From Nilaparvata lugens (Eukaryota; Arthropoda; Insecta; Hemiptera; Delphacidae), in assembly GCF_014356525.2 (NCBI RefSeq), contig NC_052507.1, forward strand, positions 34,909,513 through 34,973,512: a DNA stretch of 64,000 nt, in the 5' to 3' direction. Numbering within the stretch: the first letter of the stretch is position 1; each line of letters starts with the position of its first letter. Shown in pieces: positions 9,230-18,747 of this stretch. The translations under genes were made by a program, and so were the position numbers. Under the pieces are notes generated by a model. The model saw nothing but the letters and a program-made list of their open reading frames with translations, was not told the origin of the DNA and did not search any database.

Positions 9230-11380
9230 ACGTTATAAATGCTTCAGCTTAAAATTCAATCCCAAGAGGCTACAGAAATAACTACATTCCATTTTGGTCT
9301 GACAAGTGCAAAACACTGCTGCAGAGGGCTCAATCCGGAGACCAGGAGGCTGCTGATGAGCTAATCTTGGAACTTGATGCAGGACGTTTGTAGCACTGGG
9401 AGGAGACCACAGCCAACCTTGACTTCAAGCATTCCACTAGAAAGGCTTGGTCTGTTTTCCGAGGCGCAGCTACTACTAACATAGCCTCGCTTAGCTCAGT
9501 TGTTTGTGCCCACAGTGTAGCCAAAGTGCTAAAAGATAACAGCAAGCCTATTATCAGCAAAGAAGCTAAAGGAGGAGTGAAGGCACAGCTAAGAAAAGTT
9601 CTTTCCCAACATGAGAATGCTACCAATTTTGTGGTGGTTGTGCATGAGGCTGAGGCTTCTACTGCCATCAAAGAAATACCAATTGGCAATGCACCAGGAG
9701 TTGATGGCATTCTCGCAGAATTTGTTAGGAACCTAGGAGGTAAAGCAGTCAGATGGTTGTCCTGTTCTACTCAGATGTAATTAGAACATGCAGACTACCA
9801 TGTGAGTGTAAGGAGTCTTACACTCCTTAAACATTACTCCATGATTGATTAATGGATTGAGTGAATCAATCATTAATGATTGATTAATTTGTACTATTCG
9901 GCAATGATTAATGTACTAATCATTAGTACATTAACGATTATCCTTACTTCACTGGATAATTGCAGTTTTGAAACCTGGCAAGGTACCAAATGATCCTAAA
10001 AACTACCGACCAATATCACTGCTCTGTATATGCTTCAAACTACAGTGGAGGAGGAAATTCCTGTTGAGCAGGCTGGCTTCTGGAGAAACATGAGCTGCAC
10101 TGATCAGGTTTTGGCTCTTACCACTCACATTGAAAGGGGCTTCCGAAAAAACTGATAACTACAGCAGTGCTTGTGGACCTCAGTGCAGCCTTTGATACTG
10201 TGTGGAAGACAGGTCTTCTGCTGAAGCTGGGGAGAATGTTCAGATGTTCGAAACTCATCAGACTATTTGATAGGCTCTTATCAAATAGAATGTATAAAGT
10301 ATATCTGTGTGAGCAGGTAAGCAGAAAGAAAGTGCTAGACAATGGAGTACCTTAGGGATCAGTTCTGTCCCCAGTATTATTCAAGATCTACACATCAGAC
10401 ATCCCACATACTGAACGCAAGAAATATATATATGCGGATGATATTGCAATAGCAGCACAGGCTATCACCATCAAACAGACAGGAACGATCCTTCAAGCGA
10501 TATCAACACTGACTAACTACCTGCAGTGCTGGGGGTTGAAGCCAAATCCTAGCAAGACGAAAATCACATCCTTCCACCTGAAAAACCAGCAGGCGAGTAA
10601 AGTACCTGTTGTGAATTTTTGTCAAAAGCAGATCGCAATGAACCACCACTCCACCTACCTTGGGACATCCTGACCTACCTGAGAGCACCTACAGAAGTTA
10701 AGGGAAAATTATCATCTAGAGTGAACCTGCTTTAGAGACTGGTGGGTCCTTCATGAGAGAGTAAGGCTGATACTCTGAGGACTGCAGCTTTGGCCCTCAT
10801 TCAAAGTGCTGCAAAATATGGAGCTCCTGTATGGTTGGGTAGCTGCCACACTCGTCAGATTGATATAGCCTTGAACAGTGCAATGCGAGTGATAACTGGC
10901 TGCTTGATGCAGACTGAGACAGACTGGTTCCCTGTTCTCAGTAACATTTGCCCACCACATTTCAGAAGGAAAGAGTTAGCTTGCAGAGAAATGAGTAAGA
11001 TAAGCAAGCTACCAGAGCTTCCAATTCACAAAGATTTGCTTCTAAATTTGCCAACTCCACTGAGGCTCAAATCCAGAAAATCTTTCTGGCAGATCCTCCC
11101 CACAGTCAGCAAACCCTCGAACACATCAACAGTGGACCGAGGTTTGGCAATCTGTTTCAGTGGGAAACAAAGACATAGTTGATGATCCAACTAGGAGAGT
11201 GAATGGCTTTGAGCTGCCTCGCCAGTTGTGGGTGAGACTGAACAGATTCAAAACAGGACAGGAGAGGTGACAAAATAACATAGTCAGGAGCAAATTATGA
11301 ACCGCATCATTGCCGAGTGTTCATTGACAAGATTTCAGGGAGGGTTACAGAAGTTGCATGTAGCAGATGACGAGGCCATA
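9230..11380 (+). pseudogene. Decayed non-LTR retrotransposon (Jockey/I-type reverse transcriptase)
   Basis: Reverse-transcriptase blocks occur in order but in changing frames with stops. They are GNAPGVDGILAEFV (about 9690), VLKPGK...NYRPISLL (about 9965-10020), QAGFWRN...TDQVLAL, motif A VLVDLSAAFDTVWK (10167-10215), motif B GVP-stop-GSVLSPVLF (stop at 10353), motif C YIYADDIAIAA (about 10425), and the thumb/C-terminal region ALIQSAAKYGAPVW (10790 onward). The endonuclease and ORF1 are absent, so it is 5'-truncated. At least two stops and an internal insertion (about 9827-9955) show it is dead. It sits in SMUG1 intron 2 inside a Helitron-like copy. Confidence 0.5.
9827..9955. repeat. Small palindrome-rich insertion inside the LINE
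   Basis: The LINE frame reads ...CKESYT before and IAVLKPGK after this ~130-bp block, so the block is an insert. It holds a 25-nt palindrome: TAATGTACTAAT (9909-9920), one base, then its exact reverse complement (9922-9933). Several ATGATTGATTAAT repeats lie nearby. Probably a tiny MITE. Confidence 0.5.
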
Positions 11381-11479
11381 ATCCTGCTAAAAAATTAAAA
11401 AATGCATGTATTTATAGCTTATTTGTCTCTTTTTATTTATTTTTTATACCACTGCCTATCCATACTGCATATATAATTC

Positions 11480-11765
11480 AATTTCAATTTAATAATTGAA
11501 ACAAATTTATTCAATTTGTGATTCAAAGTTCACGCTACGATAAAAGAGCTTTTTTCAAGTGACAGTAGCGTAATTGGTAGCATGCGTGACTTATGAATGA
11601 AAGGTTGAGGGTTCGAGACCAATTAAACTAATTTATTCTGCTCAAATTTTCAACTCTGATTAATATTATCTACGTAATTATTATTTTTTTAATGTATGAG
11701 AATATTGCATTTTACAACACAAAATTTTCCCCGGTGCAAAGCACGGGTTACCTTCTCATATAATG
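11480..11765 (+). repeat. Helitron-like repeat, right part, with tRNA-like segment
   Basis: Continues the repeat interrupted at 9190; it matches 20300-20560. 11565-11630 resembles a tRNA gene head: AGTAGCGTAATTGGTAGCAT (A-box-like), then GGGTTCGAGACC (perfect B-box pattern). The end carries CCCCGGTGCAAAGCACGGG, a hairpin, followed by TTACCTTCTCAT. Either a tRNA-derived SINE is embedded in a Helitron-like element or the resemblance arose inside the element. It is not called as a functional tRNA: no acceptor stem was verified. Confidence 0.5.
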
Positions 11766-12253
11766 CTTGTTGATGTTGAAAACGCTTGTAAGTCTTCTTA
11801 AGAATATGTTGTCGCAATTTTCCGTGTAAATCAGTTACACAATTCAAAGGTGTTCATTCAGCATGGAAGATCATATCTTATTGTTGTATTGAACCTGAAC
11901 TATCGTTTATTTATTGTTGTAGAATGTATACTGTGCACCTTGCCTTCAAGATATCCTCACAGGGAAACGTTTAATTCGTTTATGACGTCGAATTCTTGTT
12001 ATTCTGTCAGAATATTCTCTGTGTGGATGATTCTGAATATAATCATCTCACCATTGTTATAAAATTTTCTTATGCTAATGCACGTTCCACTCCAGTCCAA
12101 TGGTCTATTTTCAATAAATGAAAATGTGTTTACATCAATATTGTAGAAAAATCAACGTTTCCCTGCGAGACATGCAAGTCTCATCTTTGATAGAGTACCA
12201 TATTATTGATAGTTTTAATAGATTCATAAGAGCTTTTTATTGTTATTTTCTAG
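11766..12253 (+). other. End of SMUG1 intron 2
   Basis: AT-rich, no family member or gene seen. It ends in a pyrimidine-rich TTATTTTCTAG acceptor. Confidence 0.5.
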
Positions 12254-12403
12254 CCGGCTGAAAAAAAGGAACTGGAAAGTGTTTGTGATGAGAGTTTATG
12301 TTCGGTGATAGACTTATTGCAAATCGAAGTTATAATTGCCATTGGAAGGTATACTGAGAAACGAGTAAATGCTGCTCTGAAGAAAACGCCAAAAAATGTT
12401 CAT
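12254..12403 (+). CDS. SMUG1: SMUG1 exon 3
   Basis: Codes residues 186-235, PAEKKELESVCDESL to KKTPKNVH, flanked by TTTTCTAG and GTAAGT. It aligns with the human segment [20 protein letters not shown] and the glycine-containing strand before the DNA-inserting motif (VIIAIGRYTEKR, 211-222). Both junctions are phase 0. The exon is only 50 codons and has no start of its own. Confidence 0.5.
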
Positions 12404-12863
12404 GTAAGTAGTAGAGGTGAGAATAAAATTATATTTAGGTTATTTCATTAAAAAATAAAATAGTAGATTTTTTAAATTCATTTAATTCGTAAAGTCAATC
12501 ATTTACTTTACCTCCGCACATTCACAATCATCCTTTATACAAGGTTTTCTCATTTTTTTCATATCCCAACTATTACTTAAGTTTCTTGTTCAGAGTGACT
12601 TCCGTGGATTTGGTTATGTAGGCCTACTGTACTTTAATTACATTAGTCCTGTAGTTGAATCCAGACCGCCATGGATTCAATCTAGCACTTACTTACTTGA
12701 CGTGAGCTGATTCCGAATTTAATGTAATCTTGTTCGGTGCAATCTAAATACACATTTCAAAAATATAAGTTACTCTGTATGATTGAATTGTTTCTTATCA
12801 AGCTACATCGACTATGATTATAACTTCCCGATATGATTGAAATATTATAGTAGGAGATAATAT

Positions 12864-13400
12864 AGGGTGAGCATAAATTATTGAACACATTTCATAAGTG
12901 AATAAAGAATAACGAATAAGTGTACTTACATGAATATTGATTTTTTAAAAAGCCAATTTTAAATAGTTTCATCTATAATACATGACAACTTTTGAACAAC
13001 CATGACAAATTTCTACGTGAGCACTTTTTGTTGCACATAAAATATCTAGACGATATTAGATTTCACGCCATACATTGTCGATCTGGATTGATGTCCTGAA
13101 TTCTTCTTTTTAGTTCATCAATATTACATAACTTCTTTGCATACAACTTATTTTTCACGGCCATACTCTAAACGAATACATCTTTGAATGATAATAACCG
13201 ATTTTGTGAAACCACAGAACGCACATAGCTTTCTCCTGACACTCTGTCACCCTCACCTGTAAGTCAACTGTGTTTCTATGAAGGTCATTACAAATTATAT
13301 ATAGAAGCTACACCAATGCTTGCCACAAAAATAGGCGCGCTAATACTTTTGGTTGTTTTTTATTCACCTTGAAATGTGTTCAATAATTTGTGCTCACTCT
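12864..13400. mobile_element. Non-autonomous Tc1/mariner-type element with about 40-bp TIRs
   Basis: The left end GGGTGAGCATAAATTATTGA is the near-exact inverse of the right end (13357-13400, ...TTTGTGCTCACTCT). Matching continues through AACACATTTCA-AGTGAATAAA on both sides, about 42 positions with few mismatches. The interior keeps a transposase remnant on the minus strand (13063-13161). It lies in SMUG1 intron 3. TA-rich flanks fit a TA target, but an exact duplication is not clear. Confidence 0.5.
13063..13161 (-). pseudogene. C-terminal remnant of an IS630/Tc1/mariner-type transposase
   Basis: Thirty-two codons plus a TGA stop read AVKNKLYAKK then IDELKRRIQDINPD. This matches the tail typical of mariner-like transposases (G-VK-x-VY-x(n)-DELK-RI). 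The catalytic DDE/D part is deleted. It explains the origin of the surrounding inverted-repeat element. Confidence 0.5.
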
Positions 13401-13544
13401 TTATAATGTAAAATAATTATCCCTTGTATAATTTAACATAAAGCATAGTACAATTTCTCATTTTCTCTCGTTCTAATTATGGTTTTTGTTTGTGATATGA
13501 TAAATAAATTGGAAAATTTTTCAATTTTCTCTCTTTCCAAATAA

Positions 13545-14660
13545 TGTCTTTTGTTGGTCAAGACCTTGATTTTTCCGATTCTCAATTACTGTGACATAGT
13601 GACTCTTGATGTGACAGTTCAACTTTTACAGAGGATGCAGCGTACCCACAATTATTGTGTACGCTTCATCTTCAACCTTAGACGTGATGACCATGTGACT
13701 GAATACTTTGACAGATTTAATCTCATGAAGCTGCATGATTGTAGGAGGCTTCATGCTGTTATTTTCCTGCATAAGACCTTGAAAACTGGAACCCCTAAGT
13801 CTATTGCGGAGGATTTTCAATATTTGAGTGATATCGGTCGGGGTGGTACACGGCATGGTTCCCATCTACTGGCTGTCTCAACTCACAGGACAGTCATGTT
13901 CAACAAGTCCTTTCTTGTGACAGCTTGCGGATTGTGGAATTCATTGCCGGCTGAATTGAAGCGCATTGAGGGTAGTCGTCGGTTCGGCCCGGCTGTCTTC
14001 CGGTGGATCAGGGTTGGTGGGGGTGGCTGGGCTTAGCGGCGGGTGCACGCGCTTGTGTGTGTGTGTTTTCTTTTCTTGCTTTCATACTTTTCATAGTTTT
14101 GATACTTCCATTTATACAAATATAAAGAAAAATGAAAATCTCAGTACCCTTTTTGAAATTATACTCCTATATTCAGTCTCAAAATTAATTAATTTAGTGA
14201 AATTTTAAGAAATTCAAGTTCAACTTTAAAAGAAAACTCTAAAGAGAGATAGTAAGAAATACTCTTTTTCTCTCTCAAAATTAATTTCATGCTAGAAGTA
14301 TTTAATATAAATTCCTTAATTTTCTCATCTTGCTTGTAAGGTTTGTAGCCATATTGGAATTTTTTTCTTTGCTTCTTCGATCTTATCATTTAGTCATAAA
14401 CTTTTTATTTATTTCCTAACAGATCTTTGCCATTTCACATATTAAGAATGCTCTACTTTCAAGTTTATTCAATTAATCCACTTATTATTGTTATTTTTAC
14501 TATTCTTTCATATAAAATATTGTTTTGTTTAATTTTTCTTTCACTGAGTATCGTTAAATTATGATTTAGTATTGTATTGGAGGGTTGAGTGTAAGAGAGG
14601 GCCGACTGCGCCCTAACTTCGCCCTCTTAGGTCAAAATAAAGGCAGTCATTCAATTCAAT
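13545..14660 (+). pseudogene. 3' end of a CR1/Jockey-like LINE (5'-truncated)
   Basis: 13551-14036 is open for about 160 residues and matches the C-terminal region common to LINE reverse transcriptases: PILNYCDIV, LQRMQRTHNYCVRFIFNLRRDDH, TRHGSHLLAVSTHRT, and FLVTACGLWNSLPAELK. A 3' UTR follows. It ends with GAGAGGGCCGACTGCGCCC, an AATAAAG signal and ATTCA-type short tandem bases (about 14640-14660). A reverse fragment of the same 3' end is at 45852-45965. Catalytic domains are missing, so it is a dead-on-arrival copy. It lies in SMUG1 intron 3. Confidence 0.5.
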
Positions 14661-14749
14661 TCTTTTCTGTGATTTAATAATAAATTGGATCTCTAACATA
14701 ATTAATTTTGTACTGTGAGTCTTAATTTCTTGCTATGTCTTAATTTCAG

Positions 14750-14875
14750 GTAGTATATATAATGCATCCAAGTCCTCGAAATCCGAAGAGCAATCAAGAA
14801 TGGATGCCAAATGTTATAAATTGTTTGAGTGAAAATGGCCTTTTAAATTATTTCCAAGAAACAAAAACCTGGTAA
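14750..14875 (+). CDS. SMUG1: SMUG1 exon 4 (C-terminus)
   Basis: Codes residues 236-276, beginning VVYIMHPSPRNPKSNQEW and ending ETKTW-stop (TAA 14873-14875). HPSPRNP (241-247) is catalytic motif 2 of the family; H241 corresponds to the His that stabilises the leaving uracil. This completes all diagnostic motifs, so the gene should be active. The stop is followed by 49 nt and then a strong splice donor (AAAG|GTAAGT, cut before 14925). This is unusual for a terminal exon and suggests that the transcript is spliced onward to the ADAT2 exon at 16851. A 3' UTR intron would normally expose the mRNA to decay if it lies more than about 50 nt after the stop; here it is 49 nt. Confidence 0.5.
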   Translation, partial: VVYIMHPSPRNPKSNQEWMPNVINCLSENGLLNYFQETKTW

Positions 14876-14924
14876 CAAATTTCATTGCAACTGGAGGATT
14901 GACAACGAAATTTGAATTCCAAAG

Positions 14925-14930
14925 GTAAGT
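14925..14930 (+). promoter_or_regulatory. Consensus 5' splice site just after the SMUG1 stop
   Basis: AAAG|GTAAGT matches the insect U1 consensus closely. The nearest convincing 3' splice site is the TTATTTCAG at 16842-16850 directly before ADAT2. It forms the basis of the dicistronic transcript proposal; no RNA data are available here. Confidence 0.5.
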
Positions 14931-15010
14931 AGCAGCTGACATATTGTAGTGTCGTTTCTATTATATAGATATACATTCTTGGCTTCAATTATACATTCAA
15001 TTGCAATTGA

Positions 15011-15780
15011 CAGGGCCGCCCCGAGGTTAATAGGCGCCCGGGGCGAGATTTTGATATGCCCCCCCCAAGTATAGCGCGGTAAGGTATTATTTAAAAGTAA
15101 AGCTACATTGCTCTTCCAGGAGGAGAACTTCCATTATGGACTGCATCCTCTCCTTGATAATCATGCTATAGATTTTGTAAGCAGTGTTTAGCAAGCTGAT
15201 TCCTCTATAGTTGTCACATGAACTCCTTAGTCCAATCAATAAAGACATAAAAAAGGAGGTGTGCTTGCAATTTATATTGTAGTTCTGATTTTTAATATAT
15301 TATTTGGATACATGAGAAAAGTCCAGAACCTCGTATTTTCAGTTCATTTTCCAGTTTTCAGCTATTCCTGCCAAATCCAGTAATCGGACGGAAAATTTGC
15401 TCTAGCCTTTGTTTTAGATTATAAAAATTCTGAATAAAAATGAGATCATTCCCAACTCTCTATCTCCAATAAGTACTGAGTTATGATTTTTCAAAAATGA
15501 GTAAATTTTTAAAAAATCAATTCTAATGGATTATAGTTTTTGATCAACGATATCTTCCGATTGTTACCATTTAGGTAGATGTTTAATTCAAAGTCCCTCT
15601 GGGCGTATTTTTGTGCTCTACAATCTAAGATCAGGTAGAGCGCTCTATCTCATATAGATTTCCAGGTACAACTGAAAACAATGATCCTTGCGTTGTGAAA
15701 ATCACCTTATTTTCGGCTTCAACCATCATCACCAACTACTAGAAATTGGCCCCGGTCACCCTGCTCTTTGGTCAGCCCTG
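15011..15780. mobile_element. Non-autonomous hAT element with 8-bp target duplication
   Basis: The 770-bp element begins CAGGGCCGCCCCGAG and ends GGTCAGCCCTG, short inverted ends of hAT type. It is flanked by an identical 8-bp duplication, GCAATTGA, at 15003-15010 and 15781-15788. No transposase frame is present. Interior segments recur at 26310-26525 and 29488-29795, so this copy reveals the boundaries of a dispersed family. It lies between the SMUG1 stop and ADAT2, inside the proposed connecting intron. Confidence 0.5.
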
Positions 15781-15788
15781 GCAATTGA

Positions 15789-16850
15789 ATTGAATGATTA
15801 GCATTCACACATCCCTTTCTGCCCTTTGAAACCACATAAGCGTTTTACCAATAGAAGCAATTGGATTACATGATGTTTGAGGTTAATAAAGAATACTATC
15901 AATTTATAAAGCTAAATGAGTGTGGTCGGTGTGGTTCTATTGTCAGCACTGCTATTGAAACCTGGCAAACATGAAATAATTGTTTGTTTTTTTTAAGATT
16001 CGATATGCTTGTGGCAAGCATGCTCTTTTCTGTGTATCAATGCATTTTTGTGGCGATTGATTTGTAAGAGTTAATTCCAATATATAATCGCTGTACTGAT
16101 AATAATGATATGAATGTAATGATACGAATGATATTCGTATGGCTCTAATTGGTGGGATGCCTTGTATCAAGTTAGGAGCACCTACCTACTGTTGCATTTG
16201 GTTATCACTTTATGCTGAAAACAATAAATGAAATAATGTTGTTCTGTAATATGTAGATCAATTTATAAATTTTGTTTGTTCTATTTTACTCTACCACAGA
16301 GGGCGGCAGCATAAAATCCTTTTTTCAAAACTTGAAAAGAATTTCATGCATTGGAAAAACACCTTTTTGATTTTAACAAACATTTTTCATCTACGATGTT
16401 ACCATTGAACCTAGTATTTTATCTAGTGTTGAAAAATTATAAAATACTTGGATTCGTAAAAGTAAGTTTGGAAGTTTTGAATAATTGTAGTTCCTTGCCG
16501 TAACAATTCTGGAAGGAACTCTTCCAATTTTTTCTTGTTCTACTTTTTTCTTTAAAATACTCTCTTAATATCCCTTTCTATTATTTTTATTAGATTTTAC
16601 ATTTTCCTAATATTTCTATGTTTCATTTACTTCTCTTTATGAAGAAAAAGCAATCTGACAATATTCCAACACCATATTAATATTACATGCGTACATTGAT
16701 TTATCTGTCTCAATACTTGTGATGAATTACACTTTAATAACACATCAAATTCTTATTTCTATTTCTATTTAAGTTCTATTTCATTTTTATTTTTATTCCA
16801 ATTTCCATACTTTATTCCAATTTCTTATATCAGATATATTCTTATTTCAG
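15789..16850 (+). other. Sequence between the hAT element and ADAT2
   Basis: No gene seen. 16745-16850 is a long pyrimidine-rich tract (repeated TTTCTATT and TTATTCCAATTT words) ending in CTTATTTCAG, a strong 3' splice site. A separate ADAT2 promoter and noncoding first exon could lie here, but none could be identified. Confidence 0.5.
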
Positions 16851-16855
16851 ATATT

Positions 16856-17344
16856 ATGATGGAAGAATGGATGAGAGTAGCTCTGAGCCGTGCAAAAAGT
16901 GCTCTAGATTCGGGTGAAGTCCCCGTCGGTTGTCTGTTCATTTATAAGGATGAAATAATAGCGGAGGGTAGTAATATCGTGAATGAGACGAAAAACGCGA
17001 CCCGACACGCGGAAATTAACTGCATCGACGAAATCGTCGCGAAATACCGCGATTGGAAATCGGTCTTCAAAGAGACGCATGTGGTTGTAACAGTTGAGCC
17101 TTGTATAATGTGTGCTAGTGCTCTACATAATTTAGAAATCGCGGGAATCACCTATGGATGCGCTAATGATAGGTTTGGAGGATGTCATTCTGTCTTGGAT
17201 ACATCTAAATTTTATCGAAATCCGTGTCCAGTGTTCAGTGGAGTGTTTGGTGATGAAGCTATGAACTTGTTGAAGGAGTTCTATAAGCAGACTAATCCCA
17301 ATGCGCCTGAAAATAAAGTGAAAATAAAGAAGGTGGCTTCCTAG
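16856..17344 (+). CDS. ADAT2: ADAT2, tRNA-specific adenosine-34 deaminase catalytic subunit
   Basis: A single coding exon of 162 residues. It has the cytidine/deoxycytidylate deaminase fold motifs: RHAEI (50-54; H51 zinc ligand, E53 proton shuttle) and VEPCIMCASAL (80-90; C83 and C86 zinc ligands). Family blocks EVPVGCL (21-27), TKNATRHAE, YGCANDRFGGCHSVL and FYKQTNPNAPENKV near the end match ADAT2 rather than ADAT1 or bacterial TadA. With ADAT3 it converts A34 to inosine in the anticodon of several tRNAs, in cytosol and nucleus. The human protein is about 30 residues longer at the N-terminus. The ATG is 5 nt after an AG acceptor (16850), so the exon needs an upstream 5' exon; SMUG1's last exon has a fitting donor. 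A second ATG follows at once (16859). An AATAAA lies 92 bases after the stop. Confidence 0.5.
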   Translation: MMEEWMRVALSRAKSALDSGEVPVGCLFIYKDEIIAEGSNIVNETKNATRHAEINCIDEIVAKYRDWKSVFKETHVVVTVEPCIMCASALHNLEIAGITYGCANDRFGGCHSVLDTSKFYRNPCPVFSGVFGDEAMNLLKEFYKQTNPNAPENKVKIKKVAS

Positions 17345-17435
17345 ATCTATAAACTATGTAAGTAAGAATTTTGTGAATTATTCTCGTCTATTGAATCATG
17401 TTTACAATCTATTCATATTATGTGCAATGTATTTG

Positions 17436-17441
17436 AATAAA
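17436..17441 (+). terminator. Poly(A) signal AATAAA of ADAT2
   Basis: AATAAA (TTTGAATAAAAGTAATG) lies 92 bases after the ADAT2 stop, preceded by TGT-rich sequence. It is a plausible common end for ADAT2 and any SMUG1-ADAT2 transcript. Confidence 0.5.
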
Positions 17442-17459
17442 AGTAATGATTAGTATAAT

Positions 17460-18739
17460 AATTTATTCGAACAAACCAATATACGTACAATCAATTTTTG
17501 AAAATGGAAAACAACTGGTGTAGCAAACACCTACGCATGCACAATACATGTATATCAAAGTCCAAATGGAGTCCCTTAGGTAAGACTGTATGGGGCGGGC
17601 ACATGACACCCTGATTTACAATAGAAAATGATCAAATAGCCTAAAAGGATAGAAAAAAATTAATATCAAGATTCCACCTGATCTCAAATTTCATATTTTG
17701 TAGGTTTAAAATTAATTTTATGACAATTCACATTTATATCGATCTGAAAGAGAATTATCTTTTAATGCATAATTCTATGTTGAAGATTTCTTGCACTTGA
17801 GACATTCCACAGCTTTTATATTGATTCACTTCATCAATACGATGTCATAGAATTGAATAGTTTCCTCAAAACTAATTTTCCGCTTCTTGGAAGTATTAAT
17901 TTCAATATTGAATGGGAAATAAGCAAACATCTCTTGGAACTTAATTCATGTTTTGCTGTCGAGTCCAAAAGCTCTCTTCAATAATATAATTTGTTCTTGC
18001 TGCTCCTATATACGAACACATATACCATCATTCTTAAATAACATTTGCCAAACAAAATAGCTATCAATGGAAGTTTGTAAATTTGTTCATAGCTTTTTTT
18101 ACATGACTTCACTCGTTTCACTGACGAATCAGTCAATGGTTTACTGGCTGTTATTAGGAAATTTTGTTTCCAGTCCTCCCTACAGCCAAAACTATTGGTC
18201 TGAGGCCTATTGTGCGTTGTATAAATCAAAATTATTGAAATTCAAGTTTTTAGTTCCATACAACAAGCTTGTATTTACTAGTACTTCTGTACTTTTCAGG
18301 CAGTCGAACTATTTATCTACCTTCAAACAACTGAACGGATCGTGCTTTTCTCTCTTTAGTTTTTCAACGTAACCAAGTTTGTAATTTCGTCACTATCAAA
18401 TTTATGTGTAGGGTTGCAATCGTCTCTTTCACTCTTTGTATGGATTAAAACCGTTTAAAATTTATTATAGCTTTCTAATCAATAATCATTATCACCCGGT
18501 GAAAAAGTTACTGATTCTTGATTATATGGACTGCGCTAAATAATTGTTGGAGGTAGCACTAGACAGAAGCGATTCTTCCAATTCATTCCATAGTATTTTT
18601 GACACATCATAAGTCATTATCTTATTGCCAACTGTCTTATTATGTTATTTATTAGAAATTAATCTTGTTATACAGAGTTGGGCAGTGAATTATGGATAAT
18701 TTGAGTTAGTTACACTCATTTTTAAACGAGAAACAGTGC
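17460..18739. other. Gene-free spacer
   Basis: AT-rich. Two overlapping open frames on opposite strands around 17978-18372 have no recognisable domains and look fortuitous. No repeat ends were found. Confidence 0.5.
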
Positions 18740-18747
18740 CTTAGAAA

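Noticed and set aside
11565..11640. Functional tRNA gene
   Set aside because: Box-like motifs only; no verified acceptor stem or anticodon arm, and the segment is part of a dispersed repeat.
13966..14208. Gly-rich open frame overlapping the LINE
   Set aside because: It is an alternate frame of the LINE C-terminus and its 3' UTR; no own start context or domain.
16942..17151. Minus-strand open frame inside ADAT2
   Set aside because: Antisense shadow of the conserved ADAT2 exon.
18067..18372. 101-codon open frame as a membrane protein gene
   Set aside because: Hydrophobic bias is typical of AT-rich noncoding DNA; an opposing frame is also open and no family was recognised.
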